From Secundilactobacillus hailunensis (GTDB lineage: Bacteria > Bacillota > Bacilli > Lactobacillales > Lactobacillaceae), in the NCBI RefSeq assembly GCF_005405185.1, contig NZ_BJDO01000001.1, positions 60,139 to 124,138 of the forward strand: a DNA stretch of 64,000 bases. Reading direction: 5' to 3'. Shown here in pieces: positions 36,529 to 46,603 of this stretch (position 1 is the first letter of the stretch; every line of letters begins with the position of its first letter). The translations under genes were made by a program, and so were the position numbers. The notes under the pieces are model-generated. The model was not told where the DNA came from. It worked only from the letters and a program-made list of their open reading frames with translations, and did not search any database.

Positions 36529-37271
36529 TAGTCAGCCACCTCCGATTGGTCATCGATCAAGATCACACTAATATTATCCAAACCGCCAGCATCGTTAGCT
36601 AACTTAATGAGTTCATCACATTTTGCCTGCAACGCTGCGTCGGATTCAAGGACGGCTTGAATCCGATCATCATTGACCATATCGCTTAATCCATCTGAAC
36701 AAAGCAGAAGCATATCGTTATCCGTCAATTCTAAGTAATGCATGTCAATTTGGACCGCTTTTTCAATCCCTAAAGACCGGGTAATGACGTTTTTCTTAGG
36801 GTGCACCCGGGCCGCCTGTTTTGACAGTTCGCCCCGTTTGACCAGTTCATTGACCAGCGAATGGTCTTCCGTCACTTGAGAAAAAACGTGATCACGCAAC
36901 AGGTAAGCCCGGCTATCACCAATGTTTCCAATCAGCACCGTCTGATCAAAGATCACCGTTAGCACCACGGTCGTACCCATTCCCTTTAGATCAAGATACT
37001 GTTCAGACCGATCGCGAATGTCCTGATTTTCAGACGAGATCTGGTTTTGCAGCCAGTCTTTGGTTTCATCGATCGTTTTAACCTTGGTCGGCTGAAACGA
37101 ATGGCCCATGTGCGCTACCGCCATTTCAGAAGCCACATCGCCACCTTGATTGCCGCCAATACCATCCGCAATGATGGCCAGTGTCACGCCACTCTGGTTG
37201 GTAAATATGCCAATGCTATCTTCGTTATCTTGTCGGCGCTTCCCTATTGCTGTTCGATAAGCAATCTGCAT
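36528..37271 (-). CDS. stp: PP2C-family protein phosphatase (partner of PrkC)
   Basis: 247 residues with the PP2C metal motifs: DGIGG near residue 37, LIGNIGDSRAYL, SDGLSDMV and DNISVILI. It dephosphorylates PrkC and its targets. It overlaps prkC by one base and follows rsmB by 12 bases, the conserved rsmB-stp-prkC-rsgA order. Confidence 0.96.
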   Translation of the reverse strand: MQIAYRTAIGKRRQDNEDSIGIFTNQSGVTLAIIADGIGGNQGGDVASEMAVAHMGHSFQPTKVKTIDETKDWLQNQISSENQDIRDRSEQYLDLKGMGTTVVLTVIFDQTVLIGNIGDSRAYLLRDHVFSQVTEDHSLVNELVKRGELSKQAARVHPKKNVITRSLGIEKAVQIDMHYLELTDNDMLLLCSDGLSDMVNDDRIQAVLESDAALQAKCDELIKLANDAGGLDNISVILIDDQSEVAD

Positions 37272-37283
37272 GAATTTCCTCCA

Positions 37284-38630
37284 CTAACGTACCCGCTTAA
37301 ACTGACCGATAAAGAAACCGTCAGAATCAAAATCATCCGGGTAAATTTCAAGATAATCAGTTGTCCGGTCCGCCTTTAAATCACGGGCAGTTTCCACCCG
37401 CTGTGATTCAAAATCAGGGTTTGCAGCCAAGAAGGCCTTCACCACGTCCCGGTTTTCCTGATTAAGTATCGTACAAGTACTGTAAGTAATTATACCGTTA
37501 ATTTTCACTTTTTGAGCAACGGCGTTTAAAATATCCAGTTGAATTTTGGCCAAGGATGTGACGTCTTTCAGCTGTTTTTCATAGCGAATTTCGGGCTTAC
37601 GCCGAACTAGGCCAATTCCTGAACAGGGCGCATCCACTAAAATTTCGTCAAAGGTCTGATCTTTAAAGACATCCTGGATCTTACGGGCATCAATAGCCTG
37701 AGTAACGACCCGATCACTCACGTTCATCCGGCGAGCGTTTTGCTTGACCAAATGAACTTTGTGTTCGTGAATGTCCAAAGCCACGACCTGGCCCCGCTGA
37801 TCAGCTGACAGCTGTCCGGCGATCTGAACCGTTTTACCGCCAGGTGCTGAACAGGCATCAAGGATCATCATGTCCGGCTGAATCTGCATACTTTCTGCGG
37901 GCAGCATGGCACTTTCATCTTGAATCGTCACTTGACCGGATTTAAAGAGCTTCGCCTGATTAGCGGGCTTACCGCTAAGTACAAATCCCTGAATGGCCAC
38001 TTGACTGTCCGCCACTTTGTAGCCTTCTTCTTCCAAGGCCGCCTTCGCATCCGCCATGGAAAGCTGTTCCGTAGCGACCCGAATGGACTGGTTAGCCGGG
38101 TGATTGATACTCTTCAAAATACTGGTAGTTTTATCGGTCCCCAGCTGGTCAGTTAACTCACTGATCAGCCATTCTGGCACGGAATAGACAAGGCTTTGCC
38201 GTTTGATTGGATCATCAATGTCAGCAGGATCCTTGATCCCTACTCGGTCCATTTGGTGTAGCACACCGGTCACAAACCGGCGAATACCCTCATGGCCACG
38301 GGTTTTGGCAATTTCAATCGATTCATCAAAGATCGCCCGCTTGGGAACCCGTTCCAGATATTGCATCTGATAAACGGCCGTCTCTAGTAAGATCATGACC
38401 CAGTCAGCAACCCGCTTTTGGTTTTTGATGAAGGGTTCTAGCTGGTAATCGATAGTCATACGGTGTTGAATAACGCCGTACACGATGGTGGTCATTAAGC
38501 CAGCATCACGTTGGGAAATATTGGAATCATCGATCATTTGATTCAGTTGCAGGTTAGAATAGGCGCCATTTTTGACGCGGGTCAGTGCTGTAACGGCCAT
38601 TGACCGCGGATTGTTATCAACTTTACTCAT
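37284..38630 (-). CDS. rsmB: 16S rRNA (cytosine-967-C5) methyltransferase
   Basis: 448 residues. N-terminal NusB-like RNA-binding domain, then the methyltransferase with DACSAPGGKTVQIA (SAM site), DAPCSGIGLVRR and YSTCTI, whose two Cys are the catalytic pair of m5C enzymes. Overlaps fmt by four bases (ATGA). Confidence 0.96.
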   Translation of the reverse strand: MSKVDNNPRSMAVTALTRVKNGAYSNLQLNQMIDDSNISQRDAGLMTTIVYGVIQHRMTIDYQLEPFIKNQKRVADWVMILLETAVYQMQYLERVPKRAIFDESIEIAKTRGHEGIRRFVTGVLHQMDRVGIKDPADIDDPIKRQSLVYSVPEWLISELTDQLGTDKTTSILKSINHPANQSIRVATEQLSMADAKAALEEEGYKVADSQVAIQGFVLSGKPANQAKLFKSGQVTIQDESAMLPAESMQIQPDMMILDACSAPGGKTVQIAGQLSADQRGQVVALDIHEHKVHLVKQNARRMNVSDRVVTQAIDARKIQDVFKDQTFDEILVDAPCSGIGLVRRKPEIRYEKQLKDVTSLAKIQLDILNAVAQKVKINGIITYSTCTILNQENRDVVKAFLAANPDFESQRVETARDLKADRTTDYLEIYPDDFDSDGFFIGQFKRVR

Positions 38631-39574
38631 AGTTTAACCACCTGTTCGCCCTCTGTTAGGGCATCCTCAGTTCCGTTTAAAAAGTCAGTAATGCTTTGTT
38701 TTGGTTTTCCTGCCGGCTGCAGCGCATTGATCTGCAGGGTGCCATGGTCGCCCGTGGACAACACTAAGCGGTGCTTTTCATGCACAACCACTTTGCCTGG
38801 TGCTAGATCCGTCTTTTCCGGTAAAACTGTCACGTCCCACAGTTTTGTACGGGTACCTGACAAAATGATATACGACGTTGGAAATGGCCGTAAGCCACGA
38901 ATTTTCGCGTCGACCATTACCGCTGACATACTAAAGTCCACTTCTTCTTCAGCCGGTTTGATGGTTGGTGAAAAGGTCACTTTTTTCTCGTCTTGTGGAA
39001 CTGGATTAACGTCACCGTCGATTAACTTCGGCAGGGTTTCCAGCAGTAGATCACGGCCCAGCACACTTAATTTATCAAACATGCTGCCCACGTCATCGGT
39101 CTTTTCAATGGGGATCGATTTTTGACTAATAATATCGCCAGCGTCCATCTTTTTAACCATGTAAATGATTGAAACACCGGTTTTAGCATCGTTGTTCATC
39201 ACGGCATAGTGCACTGGCGCGCCGCCACGGTACTTAGGCAATAACGAGGCATGCACGTTAATGGCAGCCGTTTTAGCCGACTTTAACAGCTTGGTGGGCA
39301 AGAATTGCCCAAAGGCCGCGGTGACGATAAAGTCCGGTGCCAGTTCAATGGCCCGAGCCATTTCTTCACTGCCGCCAATTTTTTCCGGCTGCAGAACTTC
39401 AATATCGTGTGCCAAAGCCACTTTTTTAACTGGTGAGGCAGTCAGCACGTGTTTGCGGCCAACTGGTCGATCCGGCTGTGTCACAACGGCTTTAACTTCG
39501 TAATGGTGTTGAATCAGCGCTTCTAGAATTGGCGCTGAAAATTCGGGTGTTCCCATGAAGACAATTGATGTCAT
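38627..39574 (-). CDS. fmt: Methionyl-tRNA formyltransferase
   Basis: 315 residues. FMGTPEFSAPILEAL at the start and INVHASLLPKYRGGAPVHYA, holding the catalytic Asn-His set. The C-terminal OB-like domain binds tRNA. It formylates initiator Met-tRNA. Between priA and rsmB in the conserved order. Confidence 0.97.
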   Translation of the reverse strand: MTSIVFMGTPEFSAPILEALIQHHYEVKAVVTQPDRPVGRKHVLTASPVKKVALAHDIEVLQPEKIGGSEEMARAIELAPDFIVTAAFGQFLPTKLLKSAKTAAINVHASLLPKYRGGAPVHYAVMNNDAKTGVSIIYMVKKMDAGDIISQKSIPIEKTDDVGSMFDKLSVLGRDLLLETLPKLIDGDVNPVPQDEKKVTFSPTIKPAEEEVDFSMSAVMVDAKIRGLRPFPTSYIILSGTRTKLWDVTVLPEKTDLAPGKVVVHEKHRLVLSTGDHGTLQINALQPAGKPKQSITDFLNGTEDALTEGEQVVKL

Positions 39575-39592
39575 ACTTGTTCTCCTTTTGGC

Positions 39593-42007
39593 TTACATAA
39601 AGCTCATTGGATTGCGGTCGATTGCAATTTGCAACCCGCCACGAGACTGTTTTTGGGCCTGTCCTAAAATCTTGAACAGAGCCGAATCCAGTTGTGATTC
39701 ACGTTTATATTTGATCACTAATTGATAATAATAGCGTTTGTTCACGCGGGCAATGGCGCCTGGCGTGGGCCCCAGAATGATTGCTTGGGGACTTAAAATC
39801 GTTTTTAACTGGCGCACGATCTTGACCATGGCTTCAGCTGCTTTACGCTCTTCCACGTCACTAACGGTCAACTTAACCGCAAAATAATACGGCGGATAGT
39901 TGCCCCGGTGACGCAGCTGCATTTCCCGACCAAAAAACTGTTCGTAGTTCTGCGTTTTCGCCAGCTGAATCGCGTAGTGGTCCGGATTATAAGTCTGGAT
40001 AAAGACCTGACCGGGTTTGGACGCTCGGCCAGCTCGGCCGCTAACTTGAGTCAGCAGCTGAAAGGTCCGCTCACTGGCACGAAAATCAGGCAGTCCTAAA
40101 GCAGTGTCGGCGTTCAGCACGCCAACTAACGTCACATCGGGAAAATCCAGCCCCTTAGCGATCATTTGCGTCCCTAATAGGATATCTGCCTGGTGGTCGC
40201 CGAAACGTTTCAGCAGGCGCTCGTGAGCACCCTTTCGCCGGGTCGTGTCAACGTCCATCCGAATCACCCGGGCAGTTGGCAATAATTCGGTCAATTCTTG
40301 TTCAACTTTTTGAGTACCCGTGCCGTAATAGCGGATATGGTGCCCATGGCAGTTGGGGCAAACGTGCGGAATCGGTTCTTCATGGCCGCAGTAATGACAC
40401 TTCATCGTTTTGGTATCCATGTGCAGTGTCAACGAAATATCGCAGTTGGGACATTGCAAAACAAACCCGCAGTCCCGACACATCACAAATGACGAATACC
40501 CGCGACGATTTAGCATCAATAGCGACTGTTCCCCACGTTCCAGCCGGGTCTGCAGCGCCTGCAGCAACACACCAGAAAAATTACTTTCCTTGTGGTGCCG
40601 TAATTCCTCAGTCATATCAACGATCGTAACTTGCGGCAACGCCTGGTGATTGACCCGGTTGGGCAACAACAATCTAGTATACACGTTCTTTTCGGCCCGT
40701 GCCCGACTTTCTAGTGACGGCGTGGCACTGCCTAAAACCACTGGGCAATGATGGTACCGCCCACGCCACAGCGCAACGTCGCGGGCGTGGTAGCGGGGAT
40801 TGTCCTCTTGTTTATAGCTGCCTTCATGCTCTTCATCCACAATAATGACACCTAAATGTGTCAGTGGCGCAAACACCGCGGAACGCGCGCCGACTACTAC
40901 TTGAGCCTCGCCACGCTGGATTCTGCGCCATTCATCAAACCGTTCACCGCTGGACAAACCGCTGTGCAACACTGCCACTTGTTTACCGAAACGACCACGA
41001 ACCCGGCCGACAATTTGCGGCGTCAACGAAATTTCGGGCACCAGCATCAAAGCCTGCTTCCCCTGTGACAGCGCGTTAGCCATCGCCTGCAAGTAGACTT
41101 CGGTTTTACCGCTGCCGGTAACTCCCTCTAACAGAAACGTTTCAGACTGTTCATGATCAGTAGCCGAACAAATTGCACTGACCGCTTTATTTTGATCCGG
41201 GTTTAACTTTAAAGGCTTCGTTTTAACCACGGCCGTCTGAAACGGGTCGCGATAAACTTCCACGGCCTTTCGAGTCAGCCAGCCGTTTGCTTCGCCAGTC
41301 TTTAAACTGCTGCTGGAAAGCTTTAATTGATGTTCTAAGTCCGGCTGGCTGATGGTGTCGCGATGGTCAATTAAATAATCGAGCAACGTGGCCTGTTTCA
41401 CCGCCGTTTTTCTCAGTGATGAACGCGCAGCCGTTAATTCGGACACGGTCATCGCCGGTTTGATCATCATCATTTTTTTAACTTTAGACTGGTTACTAAC
41501 TTCATAACGCACAGTAATTAAGTGCTGGCGATTTAGGGCCAGTAACTGTTTGACCGTATCCGTGGATAATGAATCATCCCACAATAGTTCTGATTGGTCG
41601 CCAAATAACTGCTGGCGAATATTGGCAGCCAGCTGCTCAGTGGGACTGACCCACTTTTGATACTTCGCTTTTAAAGCGTTGGGTAACATGGTTTGCAGAC
41701 ACGTAATGGTAAACGCATACGTGGTGTGCGCCAGCCAATCCGAAAGCTGCATCAGTTCGGCATTCACGATGGGTGCCGGATCCATGACGGTGTCAATGGT
41801 CTTCAAAACCACATCCGGATCTGGTTTAGCGTCCGGCTTGACCTGCCAAACAAACCCCTGTACTTTCCGGCTGCCATTGCCAAAGGGAACCACCACCCGC
41901 ATACCGGGCTGCAGCTGGTCCACTAAGGCTGGCGGTATTTCATACGAATAAGGCGTATTGGTCTGCATCGTTGGTACATCCACGATGACCTCAGCGATTT
42001 GCGTCAT
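39593..42007 (-). CDS. priA: Primosomal protein N' (replication restart helicase)
   Basis: 804 residues. Walker A GVTGSGKTEVYLQ, DEEHEGSYKQ, and four Cys pairs binding zinc (CRDCGFVLQCPNC and CHYCGHEEPIPHVCPNC). The C-terminal helicase motif is GRAGRASKPG. It restarts collapsed forks. It follows coaBC with a 2-base gap. Confidence 0.97.
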   Translation of the reverse strand: MTQIAEVIVDVPTMQTNTPYSYEIPPALVDQLQPGMRVVVPFGNGSRKVQGFVWQVKPDAKPDPDVVLKTIDTVMDPAPIVNAELMQLSDWLAHTTYAFTITCLQTMLPNALKAKYQKWVSPTEQLAANIRQQLFGDQSELLWDDSLSTDTVKQLLALNRQHLITVRYEVSNQSKVKKMMMIKPAMTVSELTAARSSLRKTAVKQATLLDYLIDHRDTISQPDLEHQLKLSSSSLKTGEANGWLTRKAVEVYRDPFQTAVVKTKPLKLNPDQNKAVSAICSATDHEQSETFLLEGVTGSGKTEVYLQAMANALSQGKQALMLVPEISLTPQIVGRVRGRFGKQVAVLHSGLSSGERFDEWRRIQRGEAQVVVGARSAVFAPLTHLGVIIVDEEHEGSYKQEDNPRYHARDVALWRGRYHHCPVVLGSATPSLESRARAEKNVYTRLLLPNRVNHQALPQVTIVDMTEELRHHKESNFSGVLLQALQTRLERGEQSLLMLNRRGYSSFVMCRDCGFVLQCPNCDISLTLHMDTKTMKCHYCGHEEPIPHVCPNCHGHHIRYYGTGTQKVEQELTELLPTARVIRMDVDTTRRKGAHERLLKRFGDHQADILLGTQMIAKGLDFPDVTLVGVLNADTALGLPDFRASERTFQLLTQVSGRAGRASKPGQVFIQTYNPDHYAIQLAKTQNYEQFFGREMQLRHRGNYPPYYFAVKLTVSDVEERKAAEAMVKIVRQLKTILSPQAIILGPTPGAIARVNKRYYYQLVIKYKRESQLDSALFKILGQAQKQSRGGLQIAIDRNPMSFM

Positions 42008-42009
42008 GC

Positions 42010-43221
42010 CTACCCCTCTTTTTGTAGCCGTTGGCTGATTTGATCAACCACTTGCTTAGCAATGGTGTGCTTATCCGCCAAGGTGGTTTTAATGGGCGCC
42101 TGATCCGGCTGTAAAATGGTGACTTGATTCGTATCACCATTAAACCCAACCCCTGGTTTGGAAACATCATTAGCAATTAACAGATCAAGCTGTTTGGCAA
42201 TCAACTTTTGATTAGCGTTATCCAGTAAGTTTTGCGTTTCAGCCGCAAAGCCCACAGTGATTTGACCCGGTTGCTTTAACCGCGCCACCTGCTTTAAAAT
42301 ATCGGTCGTTTTGATCAGTTTGATCGTCAGTTGATCATTATCAGCGGACTTTTTAATTTTTTGATTTGACGTATTCACGGGCTTAAAATCAGCGACCGCC
42401 GCGGCCATGACTAAAATGTCGGTTTGTTTAAACGCCTTAGTCACCGCTTCAGCTAAGTCTTCCGTTGTTAGCACTGGAATCAGTGAAACTCCCGCTGGCG
42501 GCGTTAACTTCGTTGGTGCGGAGATCAAGGTCACCGTGGCGCCACGCTGCTGCATTTCTTCGGCAATAGCGTAACCCATCTTGCCCGAAGAATCGTTGGT
42601 TATAAAGCGCACCGGGTCGATTCGTTCACGGGTACCGCCGGCGGTCACCAGGACTTTTTTACCGGTTAACGGCGTCTTCTGTGGGCGTAAGGTTTCAATT
42701 TGCTGCATGATAGCTGCGGGCTCTGGCATTCTGCCGCGACCGCTATAGCCTTCAGCTAAGAACCCTGTCGCTGGTGTCATCACGGTGACGCCATCCTGTT
42801 TTAGTTGCACAATATTACGGCTAGTCGCCGCACTGTCTAACATGTGCTGATTCATTGCCGGCACGACTAACTTAGGTGCCGTAGTGGCCATCAGCGTGAG
42901 ACTGGCCATATCATCCGCAATGCCGTTAGCCAACTTGCCAATGATATCAGCGCTGGCTGGCGCGACAACCGCTAAATCAGTCCAGTCAGCCAGTTCAATA
43001 TGGTCGACTGCCTTAACTTGCGTGCCAGCAAACATATCGGTTGCCACAGCGTTTTTGGATAAGACTTGAAAACTGAGTGGCGTCACAAAGGCTTCAGCCG
43101 CTTTCGTCATGACCACTCGAACTGCTGCACCGGCTTTAACCAGTAGGCGGGTCAAAGCCAGCGCCTTATAAGCCGCAATACTGCCAGTGACATACAGTGC
43201 AACGTGTTGTTGTTTCGCCAT
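42010..43221 (-). CDS. coaBC: Bifunctional phosphopantothenoylcysteine decarboxylase / phosphopantothenate-cysteine ligase
   Basis: 403 residues from the ATG at 43221 (GGGGG eight bases upstream). The N-terminal flavin decarboxylase half has VTGSIAAYKALALTRLL and PAMNQHM; the C-terminal synthase half has VTAGGTRERIDPVRFI and NDSSGKMGYAIA. It performs two steps of coenzyme A synthesis, supplying CoA for ACP activation. Confidence 0.96.
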   Translation of the reverse strand: MAKQQHVALYVTGSIAAYKALALTRLLVKAGAAVRVVMTKAAEAFVTPLSFQVLSKNAVATDMFAGTQVKAVDHIELADWTDLAVVAPASADIIGKLANGIADDMASLTLMATTAPKLVVPAMNQHMLDSAATSRNIVQLKQDGVTVMTPATGFLAEGYSGRGRMPEPAAIMQQIETLRPQKTPLTGKKVLVTAGGTRERIDPVRFITNDSSGKMGYAIAEEMQQRGATVTLISAPTKLTPPAGVSLIPVLTTEDLAEAVTKAFKQTDILVMAAAVADFKPVNTSNQKIKKSADNDQLTIKLIKTTDILKQVARLKQPGQITVGFAAETQNLLDNANQKLIAKQLDLLIANDVSKPGVGFNGDTNQVTILQPDQAPIKTTLADKHTIAKQVVDQISQRLQKEG

Positions 43222-43295
43222 TTTTAATGCCCCCAAACGTTTCGTTAATTAATCTTTATTATTGTACCAGAGTAAATGCCACCTTGCACAAACAA

Positions 43296-43341
43296 AACCG
43301 CCGTCTTAACACCCACTTAATTGGGGGTCAAAACAGCGGTT
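43296..43341 (-). terminator. Hairpin between rpoZ and coaBC
   Basis: Minus strand AACCGC...GCGGTT with an inner ACCCCCAATTAAGTGGGT stem and a TTGTTTG tail. Weak terminator or attenuator inside the gmk-to-rsgA gene run. Confidence 0.5.
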
Positions 43342-43359
43342 CAGTAGTGGTGAAGCTTA

Positions 43360-43572
43360 TTAGATCTGGTCAGTTTCATCTGGGTCGATAATAATTTTAC
43401 CAGCCGCAATTTCTTCCAATGCTTGGCCAATCGTTTTTGGTGATTCATAGTGGTCCAGTAACGGCTTAGCGCCAGCATCTAATTGGTGAGCACGCTTGCT
43501 AGCAAGCATGATCAATGAATAACGGGAATTAACACGTTCAAGTAACTTATCTACTGATGGGTATAATAACAT
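43360..43572 (-). CDS. rpoZ: RNA polymerase omega subunit
   Basis: 70 residues with [20 protein letters not shown] and SKRAHQ, the core omega pattern that clamps the beta-prime tail. It follows gmk, as usual. Confidence 0.96.
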   Translation of the reverse strand: MLLYPSVDKLLERVNSRYSLIMLASKRAHQLDAGAKPLLDHYESPKTIGQALEEIAAGKIIIDPDETDQI

Positions 43573-43573
43573 T

Positions 43574-44194
43574 CTATTCGTCTCCCTCTAATAACATCTG
43601 TTCATAATCTGGCATCACCCGATTAACTCGTAAGCGCTCTGAACGAATAATCGTCCGAATACGAGCTACCGCGTTTTCAACTTCATCATTCACAACGGCG
43701 TAATCATAGTTACGCATCATTTTAATTTCGCCAACCGCTTTTTTGATTCGAGCGTTGATCACGTTCATCTCTTCAGTCCCACGGTTGATCAGTCGGTGCT
43801 TTAATTCCATTAAATCAGGCGGCGTCAAAAAGACAAAGACGGCATCCGGTACGTTTGCGCGAACCTGCATCGCACCATTGACTTCAATCTCTAGAAAAAC
43901 GTCCTTACCCGAATTTAAAGTCTCATTTACATATTTTAATGGCGTTCCATAGTAGTTGTCAACATATTTGGCGTATTCGAGCATCTCACCATTCTTGATA
44001 TTCTCTTCAAACTGCTCTTTTGACACGAAAAAATAATCAACGCCATCCTTTTCACCTTCGCGCGGCTTACGGGTAGTCATGGAAATGGAGTACTGAAAAT
44101 CAGTGTCGGGCTCGTCAAACAAAGCCTTACGAACAGTCCCTTTACCAACACCGGACGGCCCGGATAACACAATCAACATTCCTCTTTTAGTCAT
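43574..44194 (-). CDS. gmk: Guanylate kinase
   Basis: 206 residues from the ATG at 44194, which has AAGGGGA nine bases upstream; an open extension to 44257 has no ribosome site. P-loop [11 protein letters not shown] near residue 10, [19 protein letters not shown] for GMP binding. It phosphorylates GMP to GDP. Confidence 0.97.
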   Translation of the reverse strand: MTKRGMLIVLSGPSGVGKGTVRKALFDEPDTDFQYSISMTTRKPREGEKDGVDYFFVSKEQFEENIKNGEMLEYAKYVDNYYGTPLKYVNETLNSGKDVFLEIEVNGAMQVRANVPDAVFVFLTPPDLMELKHRLINRGTEEMNVINARIKKAVGEIKMMRNYDYAVVNDEVENAVARIRTIIRSERLRVNRVMPDYEQMLLEGDE

Positions 44195-44296
44195 TACTTG
44201 AGATCCCCTTATATAATAATAAAAACCATTATCGCACGCCAGACCGCGGTTTGACAAGCTCTAACTCAGGCTTTTAAGAATAATCGTGATTTAGGC

Positions 44297-44325
44297 TTGC
44301 AAAGACAAACATAGGTTCGTATAAT
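44297..44325 (+). promoter_or_regulatory. Strong promoter of the 111-aa orphan gene
   Basis: TTGCAA (44297-44302), exact 17-base spacer, perfect TATAAT (44320-44325). Confidence 0.75.
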
Positions 44326-44358
44326 AATAAATGCAAACAAATGTTCGAGGTGATTAAA

Positions 44359-44694
44359 ATGTCCAATCAAGTATCTGCAATTAAAAAATTCTCGTCCCAG
44401 TTAAACGACCGTTACCGCCAATTTTTAGTCATTGATCCTACCGAACCGTTAAAAATGCCACAGACACAACGCGATTACTTTTTAGACCAAGCGTTGACCC
44501 GTCACTATCACGTGACCTTACACCTGAATTTGCCAAGTGAACCAGGTGAACCTAGCGAAAATGAAGCGTTGATGTCTGGCTACCTTACTCAAGGTCCTAA
44601 AGACACACTGTTAGTCACTAATGCCAGTCAAAACATCACTCAAGTCGCCCATTTGAATCAAATCAAGTTTGTTGAAAGAAACGATTATCGCTAA
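44359..44694 (+). CDS. Small cytoplasmic protein of unknown function
   Basis: 111 residues from the ATG at 44359 (GAGGTG upstream). No signal or membrane segment. The N-terminal half is basic and helical (QVSAIKKFSSQLNDRYRQF); the C-terminal half is beta-like (GPKDTLLVTNASQNITQVAH). No family was recognised, though the end resembles small YolD-like proteins in style. Own near-consensus promoter and shared terminator; alone on the plus strand between gmk and recN. Confidence 0.75.
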   Translation: MSNQVSAIKKFSSQLNDRYRQFLVIDPTEPLKMPQTQRDYFLDQALTRHYHVTLHLNLPSEPGEPSENEALMSGYLTQGPKDTLLVTNASQNITQVAHLNQIKFVERNDYR

Positions 44695-44747
44695 ATTAAG
44701 TCACATAATAAGCATCATCAACTGAGTTTACATTTAAACAGAATATT

Positions 44748-44795
44748 AATGGCGTGTTAACCCCTCTCAAACGAGAGCTGCTGACACGCCATTTT
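44748..44795. terminator. Bidirectional terminator between the orphan gene and recN
   Basis: AATGGCGTGT (44748-44757) pairs with ACACGCCATT (44784-44793), with an inner CTCTC/GAGAG stem. T4 tail on the plus strand; it ends just after the recN stop. Confidence 0.75.
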
Positions 44796-44798
44796 AGG

Positions 44799-46511
44799 TT
44801 ACCTGCTTGGAGTCCGTTGCTGTTTTTCTTCAGTCGCCATGTCCAATAATTCTTTCGCATGGTCCAGCGTTAATTCCGTCACTGTGGTCCCAGCTAGCAT
44901 CCGTGCCAGTTCTTTGACTCGCGCTGACTGATTCAACCGTTTGATGTGGGTCACCGTTCGATCACCCGTCACCTGCTTATCAATAAAGTAGTGGTGGTCA
45001 CTCATAGCAGCCACTTGCGGTAGATGGGTAATGCAGAGGACTTGCGACTCGTTCGCGATCCCACTGATCTTTTCGGCAATCGCCTGTGCCACACGACCGG
45101 AAACCCCGGTATCGACTTCATCAAAGATGATCGAAGTGACCCCCTGTGATTTCGAAAAAATCGTTTTTAACGCTAACATCAACCGTGACAGTTCCCCACC
45201 GGATGCAATCTTGGCTAAGGGCCGAATCTCTTCACCCGGGTTAGGCTGAATGTAAAACTCAACGTCATCCATCCCCGTGGCAAAATACTGCTGATCATTG
45301 GTTGGCTTAAAGCGCACTTGAAAGACCGTTTTAGCCATGTAAAGGTCCTTTAGTTCGCCCTTGATTGCCGACTCCAGCTTGGTGGCAATTTTTTGTCGCT
45401 CGGCGGTCAGTTGCTGACCATACTTAAGCAATTGCTGTTCTTTTTTAGCCAGCTTTTCATCAAGATCGCCTTCGTCAATTTCAGCAGCTTCCATATCAGC
45501 TAATTCTTTTTTGATTCGTTCCAGATAGCTTAAAATCTGTTTTTCGGAATCGCCATACTTGCGTTTTAGTTGGTGAATCACGTTTAAACGGGCTTCAATC
45601 TCATCTAACTTATTATCGTCCCACTCTAGCTGGTCGACTTGTTTAGAAATCTCGCCAGAGGCATCCTGTAACGCGTAGTAAGCCGACTGCAGCGATTCAA
45701 ACAACTGCTTAAACGCCGGGTCCAGATCCGCAATCGACGACAGTGAATTCATCGCTGTCCCGCTAAGATCCAAAGCACCAGTGGACTCCTCATCACCATT
45801 TAAGGCCAAAAAGCCCTCCTGCAATGACGTGTTGATCTTCTGATAATTCATTAACCGATCGCGCTGCTGACTTAACGCGGTCTCTTCATCCGGCTGCAGC
45901 TGGGCATCCTCAATTTCTTTAACTTGAAACCGCAGCATATCCAGCCGCTGAGCCCACTCTTTTTGGTGGGTATTGCGCGATACCATGGAATGGTGCAGGT
46001 GCTGGTAATCTTGATAAGTGGCTTGGTAACGCGATCTAATTGAAGACAGCTCGTCACCGCCAAATTCATCGAGTAGCCGCAAGTGCTTGTCTGGCTGCAT
46101 CAGTTCCTGGTGTTCATTTTGCCCGTGAATATCAACGATGGTCTCCCCCAGTTGTTTCAGGGTACTGGTGTTCACTAACATCCCGTTGATCCGACAAACA
46201 TTTCTGCCTGAACGATAGATCTCGCGTTGCAAGATCACTGTACCATCATCATGGTCAATGCCCAGCTGATCCAGTTGGCCATAAGTCTGACCGCCCTTAG
46301 GAAAGACGAAGGCACCCTGAATAATAGCTTTATCGGCACCGGTTCTCACGAAATGCTGCGAACCGCGACCACCAGCTAACAGTCCGACAGCATCAATGAT
46401 GATTGACTTGCCGGCACCCGTTTCACCCGTCAGGACCGTCATGCCATCCTCAAATTCAACGTCTAAGCTAGCAATAATCGCAAAATTTTTAATTGAAAGT
46501 TCCTGAAGCAC
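44799..46511 (-). CDS. recN: DNA repair protein RecN
   Basis: 570 residues, an SMC-like ATPase with short coiled coil. Walker A GETGAGKSIIIDAV at residues 30-43, signature ASGGELSRLMLALK and Walker B IIFDEVDTGVSGRVA. Acts early in double-strand break repair. Downstream of argR in the conserved Firmicutes order. Confidence 0.97.
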   Translation of the reverse strand: MLQELSIKNFAIIASLDVEFEDGMTVLTGETGAGKSIIIDAVGLLAGGRGSQHFVRTGADKAIIQGAFVFPKGGQTYGQLDQLGIDHDDGTVILQREIYRSGRNVCRINGMLVNTSTLKQLGETIVDIHGQNEHQELMQPDKHLRLLDEFGGDELSSIRSRYQATYQDYQHLHHSMVSRNTHQKEWAQRLDMLRFQVKEIEDAQLQPDEETALSQQRDRLMNYQKINTSLQEGFLALNGDEESTGALDLSGTAMNSLSSIADLDPAFKQLFESLQSAYYALQDASGEISKQVDQLEWDDNKLDEIEARLNVIHQLKRKYGDSEKQILSYLERIKKELADMEAAEIDEGDLDEKLAKKEQQLLKYGQQLTAERQKIATKLESAIKGELKDLYMAKTVFQVRFKPTNDQQYFATGMDDVEFYIQPNPGEEIRPLAKIASGGELSRLMLALKTIFSKSQGVTSIIFDEVDTGVSGRVAQAIAEKISGIANESQVLCITHLPQVAAMSDHHYFIDKQVTGDRTVTHIKRLNQSARVKELARMLAGTTVTELTLDHAKELLDMATEEKQQRTPSR

Positions 46512-46558
46512 CGGATTACCCCCTGTAAGTTGTCTAGACTAATTATACCCGATAACTT

Positions 46559-46602
46559 AAAAACGAGCTAGACCAGACACTTAAAACTGGCCTAACTCGT
46601 TT
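46559..46602 (-). terminator. Terminator of argR
   Basis: AAACGAG...CTCGTTT with inner CCAG/CTGG, two bases after the argR stop; minus strand ends in T5. Confidence 0.8.
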
Positions 46603-46603
46603 G

